12,373 bases of DNA from JBEVNX01 sp040507895 (GCA_040507895.1 JBEVNX010000030.1:1-12373); one strand, 5' to 3'; counted from the stretch's first letter, positions 1 to 7,178 are shown. Translations and numbers: made by a program. The notes: a model not told the origin generated them from the letters alone.

Positions 1-206
1 GCCTGGCTTGTTCAGGAACGCCTATCGGCGCACGGTCAGGCGACGTGCGACACGTCTGGGTTCTTGGTTGGGGCGAGCCCATACACGGCGCCATACTGCT
101 AGGCCAGATGGACGGAGCATCGACTGAGCGCGATGGTTTGCACGACGCGACCATGGCTCACCGGCCGCCGTTCAATCCACGAGCGAGTTCACATCGCGAT
201 TCGCAC

Positions 207-1331
207 CTATCCGCCGCTCATACGATCGATGCGCTCGATCACGTCGGCGTACTCGCTCATCATCTCGTAGACGATCTGCCGCGTCTTCGTCACCTGGTTC
301 ATCGAGCCGACGATCTGTCCGACGAAGTAAGTGGCGAGCGACCGAGCCTGATGCCGCTGTCCGGCAAGCTTCGCAGCTTTCGCAAGAGGCGGCTCCGCCA
401 AGAGACCCTGGAGTGGCGCCGGTAACGGAGCGGGCGCGCCCGCGGCTTCCCAGGCATCGGTCCAAGCGCTGCGGAGTTGGCGTGCGGGCTTGCCGGTGCG
501 GGAACGCGCCCGCACCGTGTCGGACGAAGTCGCGGCGAGGAACTTCTCCTTGACCGCGGGATTGGTCTCCGCTTCTTCCGTCGTCAGCCACACCGACCCG
601 CACCAGACTCCTTCGGCTCCGAGCGCCAGGGCCGCCGCTACTTGGCGACCGCGGCCGATGCCCCCCGCAGCGATGACAGGGACCGGCGCAACGGCGTCGA
701 CGATCTCGGGAACCAGGACCATCGTGGCGATCTCACCGGTGTGGCCTCCGGCCTCGGTCCCCTGGGCGACGATGAAATCGACGCCACGAGCGACCGAACG
801 GATTGCATGGTCCACGCGGCCCGCGAGCGCCGCGGTCTTGACGCCCTTCTCCTTCGCTCGACGGATCATCTCTTCCGTCGGTGATCCGAGAGCGCTGGCG
901 ATCAGCCTGATAGGATGGCGAAGCGCCACGTCGAGGAGCGAGGCCGAGCGCTTCGACCAGAGAACGCTTCCTTCGCGGGCTAGACGGATGCTGCCCCAAA
1001 GCTCTTCGCGCGTCGCCTCGATGCCGTGGTCGGCGAGAAGATGCAGCACGAAATCGACTTGAGCCTCCGGCAGGAGGTCCGCGACGCTCTTGGCCCCGCT
1101 TGCGATCTCGCCCTCTTTGGAGGGAAGCAAGACGTCGACGCCATACGGCTTGTCGCCGATCTGCTTCTCGATCCACTGAAGCTCGACTTCGAGCTCCTCC
1201 GGCGTGAATGTGATCGCACCGAGAACGCCGAAGCCGCCCGCCTTGCTGACCTCCGCGACCACGTCGCGGCAATGGCTGAAGGCGAGAATCGGGAAGTCGA
1301 TGCCCAGTTGCTCCGTGACGACGGTTTTCAT
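207..1331 (-). CDS. Nitronate monooxygenase family flavoprotein (2-nitropropane dioxygenase-like)
   Basis: A 374-residue FMN-dependent TIM-barrel protein of the nitronate monooxygenase/2-nitropropane dioxygenase family, expected in the cytoplasm. Family members oxidise alkyl nitronates with O2; many environmental homologues have unknown substrates. Seen in the sequence: the family signature AQGTEAGGHTGE at residues 189-200, whose His197 matches the conserved catalytic His, and the phosphate-binding stretch AAGGIGRG at 221-228 followed by GAEGVWCGS at 238-246. The N-terminus (residues 1-40) has the usual FPI and AGGFGVLGA elements. The reading frame is open to 1385, but I chose the ATG at 1331 because AGGAGG lies 4 nt upstream (1336-1341, minus strand) and family homology begins there. 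Length is normal. It faces away from the LLM remnant at 1379, so it is probably a single-gene transcript here. The family call is firm; the substrate is unknown. Confidence 0.93.
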   Translation of the reverse strand: MKTVVTEQLGIDFPILAFSHCRDVVAEVSKAGGFGVLGAITFTPEELEVELQWIEKQIGDKPYGVDVLLPSKEGEIASGAKSVADLLPEAQVDFVLHLLADHGIEATREELWGSIRLAREGSVLWSKRSASLLDVALRHPIRLIASALGSPTEEMIRRAKEKGVKTAALAGRVDHAIRSVARGVDFIVAQGTEAGGHTGEIATMVLVPEIVDAVAPVPVIAAGGIGRGRQVAAALALGAEGVWCGSVWLTTEEAETNPAVKEKFLAATSSDTVRARSRTGKPARQLRSAWTDAWEAAGAPAPLPAPLQGLLAEPPLAKAAKLAGQRHQARSLATYFVGQIVGSMNQVTKTRQIVYEMMSEYADVIERIDRMSGG

Positions 1332-1335
1332 GGCG

Positions 1336-1341
1336 CCTCCT
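1336..1341 (-). promoter_or_regulatory. Shine-Dalgarno deciding the start of the nitronate monooxygenase gene
   Basis: AGGAGG on the minus strand sits 4 nt before the ATG at 1331. This favours that ATG over the upstream in-frame start at 1385, which would add 18 residues without family similarity. Confidence 0.7.
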
Positions 1342-1378
1342 GTGCCGATGCCACAGCTGCTAACCGGCGGCGACGGGC

Positions 1379-1782
1379 GTGACAAGAGACGACACGCTCC
1401 GCGTTCATCTCGGCCTCTACCTCCTACCCCTTCGTCATCCGACTACCGTCGCGCGCCAGCTGTCGACGCTCTGGGAATACGCCGGCAGCCGCCTGGTGTT
1501 CGTGGTCGGCGTCGGCGGCGATGATCGGCGTGAGATCGAGCTCTGCGGCATCGACTCGCGCACGCGCGGAAGACGAATGGACGATTGCCTCACGATACTT
1601 CGAGGGCTCCTCGGCGGAAGGGCCCCGTGCCGCCGATCTGGAACCGCTTCGCCCTGCAACCGCGTCTACGCATGTGGGGTACGCGATTCGCGACGCCGGC
1701 CGAGCGGGAGCTCGCGCGAGAAGCGAATCGCCGTGCCGGCTGGCCGGACTGGCTCGGCGTTACGGTCCGTGAGGCAGTTTGA
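1379..1782 (+). pseudogene. Degraded LLM-class flavin (F420/FMN) oxidoreductase fragment
   Basis: The plus strand from 1379 reads about 80 residues of a luciferase-like monooxygenase domain. It contains LYLLPLRHPTTVARQLSTL, then VGVGGDD, then ELCGIDSRTRGRRMDDCLTI, which match the central region of LLM oxidoreductases in order. The first roughly 50-60 residues expected of the family are missing, because a TAA at 1361 closes the frame upstream and the nitronate monooxygenase start lies just beyond. After about position 1620 the frame loses homology. A different frame (up to the TGA ending at 1782) then reads a stretch with QPRLRMWG and RRAGWPDWLGVTV, which I think is the displaced QPR...WxGG...RRAGxxDGWLGV part of the same family; that second match is an inference. 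So the gene is 5'-truncated, frameshifted and internally deleted. The GTG at 1379 is unlikely to start a functional protein. Confidence 0.75.
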
Positions 1783-1836
1783 ACGATCGCCCCTTGAAGT
1801 GCATCACGGGAGGTGTCAGGCGAGATTCTGAACCCC

Positions 1837-1840
1837 GGAG
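1837..1840 (+). promoter_or_regulatory. Shine-Dalgarno deciding the start of the VOC gene
   Basis: GGAG at 1837-1840 abuts the ATG at 1841 with no spacer but lies 6 nt before the in-frame ATG at 1847. The second ATG therefore has the functional spacing. Confidence 0.6.
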
Positions 1841-1846
1841 ATGCCT

Positions 1847-2224
1847 ATGAGCATCAAACTCAACCACATGATCGTGTTCGCACGAGACAAGAAGGAATCG
1901 GCCGGATTTCTGACCGAGATCTTCGGACTGCCTCCAGCGGTGCCGTTCGGCCCGTTCCTCGCGGCGCAGGTCGACGACGTCACGTTGGATTTCGACGAGG
2001 TGGAGGACGTCGTCCCCGGGCACTACGCCTTTCTCGTCAGCGAATCCCAGTTCGACGAGATTTTCGGCCGCATCAAGAAGCGCAACCTACCGCATTGGGC
2101 CGATCCGTTTCAGCAGAAGCCCGGAGCGATCAACCGCAACGACGGCGGCCGCGGAGTCTATTTCAAGGATCCGAGCGGCCACCTCCTCGAGATCATCACG
2201 AGGCCTTACGGCTCGGGAGGGTGA
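1847..2224 (+). CDS. VOC-superfamily (glyoxalase/dioxygenase fold) protein
   Basis: A 125-residue single-domain vicinal-oxygen-chelate protein with two beta-alpha-beta-beta-beta modules. Counting from the alternative ATG at 1841, the three expected metal ligands are His9 (LNHMIVFA), His61 (GHYAFLV) and Glu117 (HLLEII); subtract two for the start used here. The C-terminal YFKDPSGHLLEIITRPY stretch is a textbook VOC ending. Because the metal triad is complete, an active metalloenzyme (lyase, isomerase or dioxygenase) is plausible, but small VOC proteins have very diverse substrates and none can be named. I chose the start at 1847 from Shine-Dalgarno spacing. It lies between two pseudogenes (the LLM remnant and the antisense CoA-transferase fragment, whose frame overlaps its last codons), so it may be the only surviving member of an older cluster. 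Confidence 0.88.
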   Translation: MSIKLNHMIVFARDKKESAGFLTEIFGLPPAVPFGPFLAAQVDDVTLDFDEVEDVVPGHYAFLVSESQFDEIFGRIKKRNLPHWADPFQQKPGAINRNDGGRGVYFKDPSGHLLEIITRPYGSGG

Positions 2225-2441
2225 TCCCGTCCCGGGCCCACAGCCAAATCTCCGGGATTCTGCTGGATGTAGTACGCGCGACCGTCGCGAAAGGCACCGA
2301 AGCCACGCGTGAATCGCCCTTCGGAGGCAACTCGATTTTGATCACCTTGGCGCCCATCTCCGCCAGGAGCCGGGTACACGTCGCGCCGGCGAGCACCTGG
2401 GTGAAATCGAGCACCTTATAACCGTCGAGCACCTGCCACAT
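2196..2441 (-). pseudogene. Frameshifted N-terminal fragment of a CaiB/BaiF family III CoA-transferase
   Basis: From the ATG at 2441 the minus strand reads a normal family III CoA-transferase N-terminus: LDGYKVLDFTQVLAGATCTR (residues 5-24), then LLAEMGAKVIKIELPPKGD. The start has a good Shine-Dalgarno (GGGGAGG at 2449-2455, 7 nt upstream). After about residue 47 the frame loses similarity, while another minus-strand frame at 2257-2298 reads GAFRDGRAYYIQQN, which is the family's next conserved block (FxxGRSxYxxQQN). One indel near 2300 therefore breaks the frame. Beyond QQN the expected RGKKSL block and the remaining roughly 300 residues are absent. The open frame as it stands would give an 81-residue product ending inside the VOC gene on the other strand. 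Intact enzymes move CoA between acids; this one cannot. A retained start signal with a lost body suggests recent decay. Confidence 0.85.
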
Positions 2442-2528
2442 CAGACATCCTCCCCTGAGAGCCTCGAATACAGAGACTGTGCCGCGATCCCCTGTTTCTA
2501 TGGTAGAGGCAAGCTGGGAGGAACGCGC

Positions 2529-4574
2529 ATGGCCCACGTCGCTCAGGTCACGTGCCCACACGACTGTCCGGACTCGTGCCTCATGGACATCACCGTCGAT
2601 GAGGGAAGGGCGATAAAAGTCAGCGCCAGCAAAGAGCACCCTTTCACGCGCGGCGCGCTCTGCGCCAAGGTCAACAAGCTCCTCGACCGGGTGTACGCGC
2701 CCGACCGCCTCCTGTACCCGGTCAGGCGGGTCGGACCGAAGGGACCAGGGGCGCAGTTCGAGCGCATCTCCTGGGACGAGGCGATCGCTACGATTGCGAC
2801 GCAGATGAAAGACGCAATCACGGCACATGGGCCACAATCGATCCTCCCCTACTCGTACCGCGGCAACAACGGCGTCTACCAGAGCAATGCCATTGACCGC
2901 CGTTTCTTTCACACCCTCGGGGCCTCGACCCTGGCACGCACCATCTGCGCGGGAGGTTTGTACGGAGCTCTCGCGTACGGAGACGTTTTCTTCGGCTTTG
3001 CGCCCGACGGCCTGGTCGAAAGCAAGCTGATCATTTTCTGGGCCTCGAACCCGCTGGACACCGGCCTGCACATCTGGCCGCTCGTGCAGGAAGCCAGGCG
3101 GCGGGGCGCGAGACTCATCGCCATCGATCCTTACCGCTCGCGCACCGCGCGCGCGTGTGACGAGCATGTTTTCCTGCGACCGGGGACCGACGCAGCCCTG
3201 GCTCTGGGCTTGATGAAAGTGATCGAAGAAGAAGGGCTCGTCGACGCAGAATACGTGCAGCAACACACCGTCGGTTACGACTTGTTCGCCGAGCGCCTGC
3301 GCTCCCTGTCTCTGGCAGATCTTTCGCGAGCCTGCGACGTGTCGGAGAGCAAGATTCGATACCTTGCCCAAATCTATGCCTGCACCAAGCCCGCGGCGAT
3401 TCGCACGGGCATCGGCATTCAGCGCTGTGGCGGCGGCGCGGCCGCTGTACGGGCGGTGGCCAGCCTCCCAGCCCAGACCGGGGCATGGCGGGAGATCGGC
3501 GGTGGGCTCTGCACGTTCGGCGGCGCCATGTTTGGCGCCCAGGACATGGGAAGGGCGATGCGCTTCGACCTCTCGCCCGCGGGCACGCGCGAGATCAACA
3601 TGGTGCGCCTCGCCGAGCACCTGCTCGACCCCACCTTCGACCCGCCGATCAAGGTGATCTACAACTACAACTGCAATCCGGCGGCCTCGCTGCCGGATCA
3701 ACCCGCCCTACGCGCCGCCTTGCAACGACCCGACCTTTTCATGGCCGTCCACGACACGTTCCTCACCGATACCGCTGACTATGCGGACATCGTGCTTCCC
3801 GCCACATCGCCGCTAGAGCACGAAGACGCGGTTCTGGCTTACGGCGGCGATTTTGGGGGCTTCAGCCCTAGGGCGATCGCCCCGCTCGGCGAAGCGAAGT
3901 CAAACGCCGAAGTTTTCCAGTTGCTCGGCCGGACGCTCGGACTGACGGAGCCGGCGCTCTACGTTTCCGCGGCCGAATTGATGACGGAGGCACTGAGGAA
4001 GGGGCTGCCCGCAGACCAATTCACCAAGCACCCATATCTGAAGACCCGTGCCGCACCCGACCTCCTGCCCCATGCGAACGGCCGGTTCCATACACCGTCG
4101 CGCAAGTTCGAGTTTCATTGTGAGAAGATGGCAAACGACGGACTCGACCCACTGCCGGCCTTCGTGCCGCCGCACGAAACGCTAGGCGCCGGTCCCTACC
4201 CGCTGAACTTCCTACCGCGCAAGCACAAGGATTCGCTCAACTCGTCCTACGGACATTTGCCGGTAATGCGTCGGCAAGAGCAGGCGGCGCGCACACTGGA
4301 GATCCATCCTCGTGATGCCGCGGCGCGAGGACTTGACGACGGTACGGAGGTCAGGGTGTTCAACGCCCGCGGCGCCTTCATTCTCCCGCTCAAGATCTCG
4401 CACAACGTTTCGCCCGGCACGGTTGCCACCTTCTGGGGCTGGTGGGACAAGCTTTCCGGCAGCAAAGGGACCGTGAACAACGTCACGTCGGCCAAGCTCA
4501 CCGACCTCGGCGGTGGTGGCACCTTCTACGACTGCAGAGTCGAAGTCGAACGGTGGGGCGGGACGTTGTTGTAG
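2529..4574 (+). CDS. Mo-bisMGD molybdopterin oxidoreductase (BisC/DMSO reductase superfamily)
   Basis: A 681-residue, apparently complete catalytic subunit of the DMSO-reductase superfamily. Residues 1-55 form the N-terminal [4Fe-4S] domain with Cys9, Cys13, Cys17 and Cys45 (CPHDCPDSC then GALCAK). The molybdopterin domain follows: RISWDEAI near 79, NNGVYQ and DRRFFHTLGAS near 113-133, and TICAGG at 138-143, where Cys140 is the likely Mo ligand. IIFWASNPLDTG (168-179) and LIAIDPYRSRTA (196-207) are cofactor-contact segments, and DTFLTDTADYADIVLPATSPLEHED (split by me as 409-433) is a strong family block. The C-terminal MGD-binding domain runs about 585-675. No Tat or Sec signal is visible, so it should be cytoplasmic. 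No small FeS or membrane subunit is next to it. AGGA of a GGGAGGA Shine-Dalgarno sits about 8 nt before the ATG. The substrate is unknown; family relatives reduce oxides or oxidise/hydroxylate small organics. Confidence 0.94.
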   Translation: MAHVAQVTCPHDCPDSCLMDITVDEGRAIKVSASKEHPFTRGALCAKVNKLLDRVYAPDRLLYPVRRVGPKGPGAQFERISWDEAIATIATQMKDAITAHGPQSILPYSYRGNNGVYQSNAIDRRFFHTLGASTLARTICAGGLYGALAYGDVFFGFAPDGLVESKLIIFWASNPLDTGLHIWPLVQEARRRGARLIAIDPYRSRTARACDEHVFLRPGTDAALALGLMKVIEEEGLVDAEYVQQHTVGYDLFAERLRSLSLADLSRACDVSESKIRYLAQIYACTKPAAIRTGIGIQRCGGGAAAVRAVASLPAQTGAWREIGGGLCTFGGAMFGAQDMGRAMRFDLSPAGTREINMVRLAEHLLDPTFDPPIKVIYNYNCNPAASLPDQPALRAALQRPDLFMAVHDTFLTDTADYADIVLPATSPLEHEDAVLAYGGDFGGFSPRAIAPLGEAKSNAEVFQLLGRTLGLTEPALYVSAAELMTEALRKGLPADQFTKHPYLKTRAAPDLLPHANGRFHTPSRKFEFHCEKMANDGLDPLPAFVPPHETLGAGPYPLNFLPRKHKDSLNSSYGHLPVMRRQEQAARTLEIHPRDAAARGLDDGTEVRVFNARGAFILPLKISHNVSPGTVATFWGWWDKLSGSKGTVNNVTSAKLTDLGGGGTFYDCRVEVERWGGTLL

Positions 4575-4709
4575 CGCCATCGCGGCAACGGAAGTCACTG
4601 AGCCCGCGGCGTCGCCTCAGGGCTTCATCCGCCGAAGGCTCGCGGTCTGAAGCCGTAGAGAGCACGCGAAGCAAGAGCACCTCGCCGACGCCCCGGTCGG
4701 CCGGGGCTA

Positions 4710-4912
4710 GCGGGCGGACACCAGACGACATCTCCCGGCTGGAGTTCTTCGATCGGCCCTCCCCATCGCTGAGCCCAACCGAAGCCCGCTGTCACTATGA
4801 GATGTTGACCGAGGGGATTATGCCACGCGGTACGAGCGCACGGCTCGAATGTAACGGTGGCGGCCGTCACACGGGCAGGATCGGGCGCCTGGTCGGACGT
4901 GGATACGTCCAT
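4710..4912 (-). pseudogene. Degraded single-domain cupin
   Basis: The minus strand from 4912 reads QAPDPARVTAATVTFEPCAR, then TAWHNPLGQHLIVTAGFGWA, then GGPIEELQPGDVVWCPP. This is the core of a common small cupin family with the consensus ARTAWHTHPLGQ...PGDVVWxPPGEKHWHG. Three defects are visible. The metal-binding HTH motif is reduced to HN, an in-frame loss of one residue that removes a metal-ligand His. The conserved block that should follow the PP (GEKHWHGA) is gone and the frame runs into unrelated sequence. The usual segment before QAPDPARV (about 25 residues, ending in a VRIDPLF-like stretch) is absent in this frame, though a neighbouring frame reads GRIHVRPGA there and may be its shifted remnant. 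The frame stays open to 4625, but residues after about 4710 have no family similarity. I judge it non-functional. Confidence 0.75.
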
Positions 4913-5036
4913 CGGAGTCCTTGAATGTTCCCGACCCGATGCCGGGACACCGAGCTTGTTCGATGGATCGCTTTGTGCTCAGGTGCCGCTGGACGTCGAC
5001 AGCGCGACCGACGCGATCACCGCAGGGGGAGTCAGT

Positions 5037-5888
5037 ATGACAACCGCGCTCATCACCGGCTGCGCCTCGGGCTTCGGCGAGCGAGCTGCCCTGGTGCTGG
5101 CACGCAAGGGCCTGCGAGTCGCCGCAGGCGTTCGCGACTTCGGCCGCGCCCAGGGTCTGGTCGATGCCGCGGCCCGCGAGAAGCTGCCCGTGGAGTTGGT
5201 GAAGCTCGACGTGCGCAGCGACGAGTCGGTTGCGGCCGCCGTGGCCGACGTGCATGCGCGGATGGGCCAGATCGACATCGCGATCAACAATGCAGGACTG
5301 CATCTGATCGCACCCGCGGAACTGTGCTCGATTCGCGATTGCCAGGCCATTCTGGATACCAACGTGCTGGGCGCGCTGCGGGTCATGCAGGCTGTCCTTC
5401 CGGAGATGCGGCGGCGCCGCGCCGGCCGCATCGTCATCGTCACCTCCGCCGGGTCGTTCGTGGCCGTCCCGCACATGGCGATGTACACGGCGAGCAAGCA
5501 CGCGCTCGACGCTCTCTCGGCTGCCATGGCCAACGAGGTGAAGCCGTTCGGCATCGTCATCACGACCGTCGCACCGGGCACGTTCCACACGGCCATGGCG
5601 CAGAAGGGCCTGCTGCCGCGCGAGACCTACGACTACAGCCCCTATGCCGCCGCCCAGTGCCCCCAGCACATCAAGGACATCGAGGAGGGCCCAGACCCCG
5701 AGCCCGTAGCCGACGCCATCATGCGCGCCGCGCTCGATCCCGATCCGCCCCTGCGCGTCCTGGTTGGCAACGGGTTGGACGCCTCGCTGGGTCCCGTGGT
5801 CGCCATGCACGACAGCTTCCAGTCGTGGTTCGCCCCACGCGAGGCGGGGGCGGCTCCTTCGTCCCCCTTGCTGAAGAGTGCGCCGTAG
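5037..5888 (+). CDS. Short-chain dehydrogenase/reductase (classical SDR)
   Basis: A 283-residue classical SDR, an NAD(P)(H)-dependent oxidoreductase of alcohols and ketones in the cytoplasm. Seen: cofactor-binding TGCASGFG at residues 7-14, LDVR at 57-60 (adenine pocket), NNAG at 84-87, structural Asn109 (DTNVLG), catalytic Ser137 (VTSAGS), Tyr150 and Lys154 (YTASK), all at standard spacing, and APGTFHT at 179-185. The C-terminal 60 residues carry PDPEPVADAI, typical of classical members acting on larger substrates. The open frame extends back to 4857, but I chose the ATG at 5037 because family homology starts at MTTALITG and a GGGGGAG Shine-Dalgarno sits about 6 nt upstream. The bicupin gene follows 43 nt downstream in the same direction, so the pair is likely co-transcribed. 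Cofactor preference and substrate cannot be read from the sequence. Confidence 0.94.
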   Translation: MTTALITGCASGFGERAALVLARKGLRVAAGVRDFGRAQGLVDAAAREKLPVELVKLDVRSDESVAAAVADVHARMGQIDIAINNAGLHLIAPAELCSIRDCQAILDTNVLGALRVMQAVLPEMRRRRAGRIVIVTSAGSFVAVPHMAMYTASKHALDALSAAMANEVKPFGIVITTVAPGTFHTAMAQKGLLPRETYDYSPYAAAQCPQHIKDIEEGPDPEPVADAIMRAALDPDPPLRVLVGNGLDASLGPVVAMHDSFQSWFAPREAGAAPSSPLLKSAP

Positions 5889-5931
5889 GCGGTCGCTCGC
5901 AACGTCGTGTAAGGTTCGCTTCCGCACCAAC

Positions 5932-6690
5932 ATGCTCCACACCTACGTACGTCATGCCAACGAGGGAGAGTTCCAACTCGCTACGCCAGGGATCTTTGTT
6001 CGCGACCTCGGCGTCGGCGACATCACCCGCGGTGAGCTCGCCGCTCAGGTGGTGCGCATCGAGCCGGAAGGGGCGTACATCGAAGAGCTGCACCGGCACG
6101 ACGAAGGGTTCTCGCTGGCCTACGTGCTCAAAGGCTGGCTTGACGTGGAATTCGAGGAGATCGGGGTGCAGCATCTCGGTCCGGGCACCGTCATCCCCGC
6201 GTACAACGGACCCAGACACCACGAGCTTGCCTGCGGCGACGGATTCGAGCTCCTGCTTCTGGTGACGCGGAAGTCGATGAGCGGAGACGACCGGCAGCGG
6301 ATCATCGTGCAACAGGAGCGCGACGCGCCGTACAAAGCAGGATTCAGGGACAACTTCCTGTGTCGCGACTTCGGACTCACGCCGCTGACCGGTGGACGCA
6401 TGGTGGCGCAGTCGATCAAGGCGCTGCCTGGTCAGGGTCCACACCGGCGGTGGCACGCGGGCACCCCCGACTTCCGGTTCGTCTACGTGGCCAATGGCTG
6501 GGCGGAGTTCGAGTACGAGGACATCGGCGCCGTTCGACTGGAGAAAGACTCGATGGTCTACCACCCGCCGATGATCCCTTACGTCGACGTGGCGTGCAGC
6601 GACGACGTGGTGATCGTGGAAGTCGTCACCCCCGAATTCGAACCCGCGCCGGCGAGACTCCGCGCTCCGTCGGCGAGCCGAACCGATTAG
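5932..6690 (+). CDS. Bicupin (two cupin domains) protein
   Basis: A 252-residue protein with two tandem cupin beta-barrels. Domain 1 covers about residues 35-115 with metal-ligand candidates His54 and His56 in EELHRHDEGFSLAYVLKGW, and a His96/His97 pair on the second cupin motif (GPRHHELA). Domain 2 covers about 155-235 with His171 and His175 (GPHRRWH), VYVANGWAEFEYEDIG at 184-199 and a PP segment at 212-213. The VLKGWLDVEFEEIG and VANGWAEFEYEDIG stretches are clearly duplicated between the domains. Domain 1 looks metal-competent. Domain 2 keeps fewer ligands. Bicupins of this layout include dioxygenases and non-enzymatic sensors, so the activity is open. Start: the ATG at 5932 begins the family-like MLHTYVRHA. 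A GTG at 5878, overlapping the SDR stop, would add 18 basic residues and looks less likely. Neither start has a strong Shine-Dalgarno; translation may rely on coupling to the SDR. Confidence 0.88.
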   Translation: MLHTYVRHANEGEFQLATPGIFVRDLGVGDITRGELAAQVVRIEPEGAYIEELHRHDEGFSLAYVLKGWLDVEFEEIGVQHLGPGTVIPAYNGPRHHELACGDGFELLLLVTRKSMSGDDRQRIIVQQERDAPYKAGFRDNFLCRDFGLTPLTGGRMVAQSIKALPGQGPHRRWHAGTPDFRFVYVANGWAEFEYEDIGAVRLEKDSMVYHPPMIPYVDVACSDDVVIVEVVTPEFEPAPARLRAPSASRTD

Positions 6691-6735
6691 CGCGGTACAT
6701 TTCCTCCGGCAGGCCGGTGGTGCGCTAGGAGACGC

Positions 6736-6834
6736 ATGCACTTGGAGGCGGAAAATACTCGGATGCTTGTCCACGGCCTGATCGTCATGGATGCTTTGCT
6801 CGAGCCGGCATGCTCTGGTCTCGAAGCGCCATGA
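6736..6834 (+). CDS. Possible 32-residue small ORF after the bicupin gene
   Basis: An ATG at 6736 opens a 32-residue frame ending with TGA at 6834. AGGAG at 6727-6731 is 4 nt upstream, a better ribosome site than the bicupin gene has. The product starts MHLEAENTRMLVHGLIVMDA and is mildly amphipathic (an acidic start, then a hydrophobic middle). I do not recognise a family. It may be a real small protein translated from the SDR-bicupin transcript, the N-terminal stub of a lost gene (the third possible stub here with an intact start signal), or chance. Confidence 0.28.
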   Translation: MHLEAENTRMLVHGLIVMDALLEPACSGLEAP

Positions 6835-7056
6835 ACGACGGCTGCACCCCGCGCGCACAACTTCACGCTCTGACACCGACGACCGCGATCGGAGTGCCCC
6901 GGCGAGAGCAAGGGCTCTTCTCCGATGACTGAGCCCCGGACCTGACGAGCCGACAGAGCGGAGCCACGCGTGCTAAGAACCATGGAACGAGACCCCGCGC
7001 AACGTTGAACGCCCACGAACCCAGCCACGCCGGGGACTACAGCCGTGAGTAGCTCG

Positions 7057-7112
7057 CTAGCCCAAAGCTAGACCCGAAGGGACAAAGATCCATCCCTTTG
7101 GAGATGGGGGCT
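7057..7112 (+). other. Inverted-repeat-rich patch, possible structured RNA or leader
   Basis: Several complementary short segments are packed into 56 bases. CTAGC (7057-7061) pairs with GCTAG (7067-7071). AAGGGA (7077-7082) pairs approximately with TCCCTT (7093-7098). CCAAAG (7062-7067) pairs with CTTTGG (7096-7101), and AGCCC (7059-7063) with GGGCT (7108-7112). Some of these are mutually exclusive, so the patch could switch between folds, or could simply be chance in GC-rich DNA. There is no U-tract, so it is not a standard intrinsic terminator. I cannot assign it to a known riboswitch class. Confidence 0.2.
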
Positions 7113-7149
7113 ATCGCACGACGGAGCCTTCTCCCACGGTGTCTCGAGG

Positions 7150-7178
7150 TGGAGATCGCCCCTCCCGCCGCCTAAAAT
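7150..7178 (+). promoter_or_regulatory. Sigma-70-like promoter placed for leaderless expression of the esterase gene
   Basis: TGGAGA (7150-7155, four of six to TTGACA) and TAAAAT (7173-7178, five of six to TATAAT) are separated by 17 bp. Only 8 bases lie between the -10 box and the ATG at 7187, so transcription would start at or next to the start codon. No Shine-Dalgarno is present before that ATG, which fits a leaderless mRNA. Confidence 0.45.

Noticed and set aside
1..206. Sequence left of the nitronate monooxygenase gene
   Set aside because: Six frames show no family-like stretch I would defend. A short minus-strand piece near 40-100 (QYGAVYGLAPTKNPD) looked protein-like but is too short and interrupted to call.
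2196..3701. A 501-codon open frame on the minus strand
   Set aside because: Only its last 81 codons (from 2441) are CoA-transferase-like. The rest is antisense to the Mo oxidoreductase gene, with no motifs, and is open only because of high GC.
4575..4709. Possible intrinsic terminator after the Mo oxidoreductase gene
   Set aside because: GC-rich complementary bits exist but none is followed by a T-tract, so no terminator is called.
4818..5942. A 374-codon minus-strand frame
   Set aside because: It is antisense to the SDR, rich in His, Arg and Gly with no domain. Only the small cupin remnant on that strand, in another frame, has homology.
4925..6265. A 446-codon plus-strand frame
   Set aside because: It is an Arg-rich frame shadow of the SDR and the start of the bicupin gene. 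The real genes in the other frames carry complete family motifs.
5719..6876. A 385-codon minus-strand frame over the bicupin gene
   Set aside because: It is antisense to a gene with clear duplicated cupin motifs, and shows no motif or ribosome site of its own.
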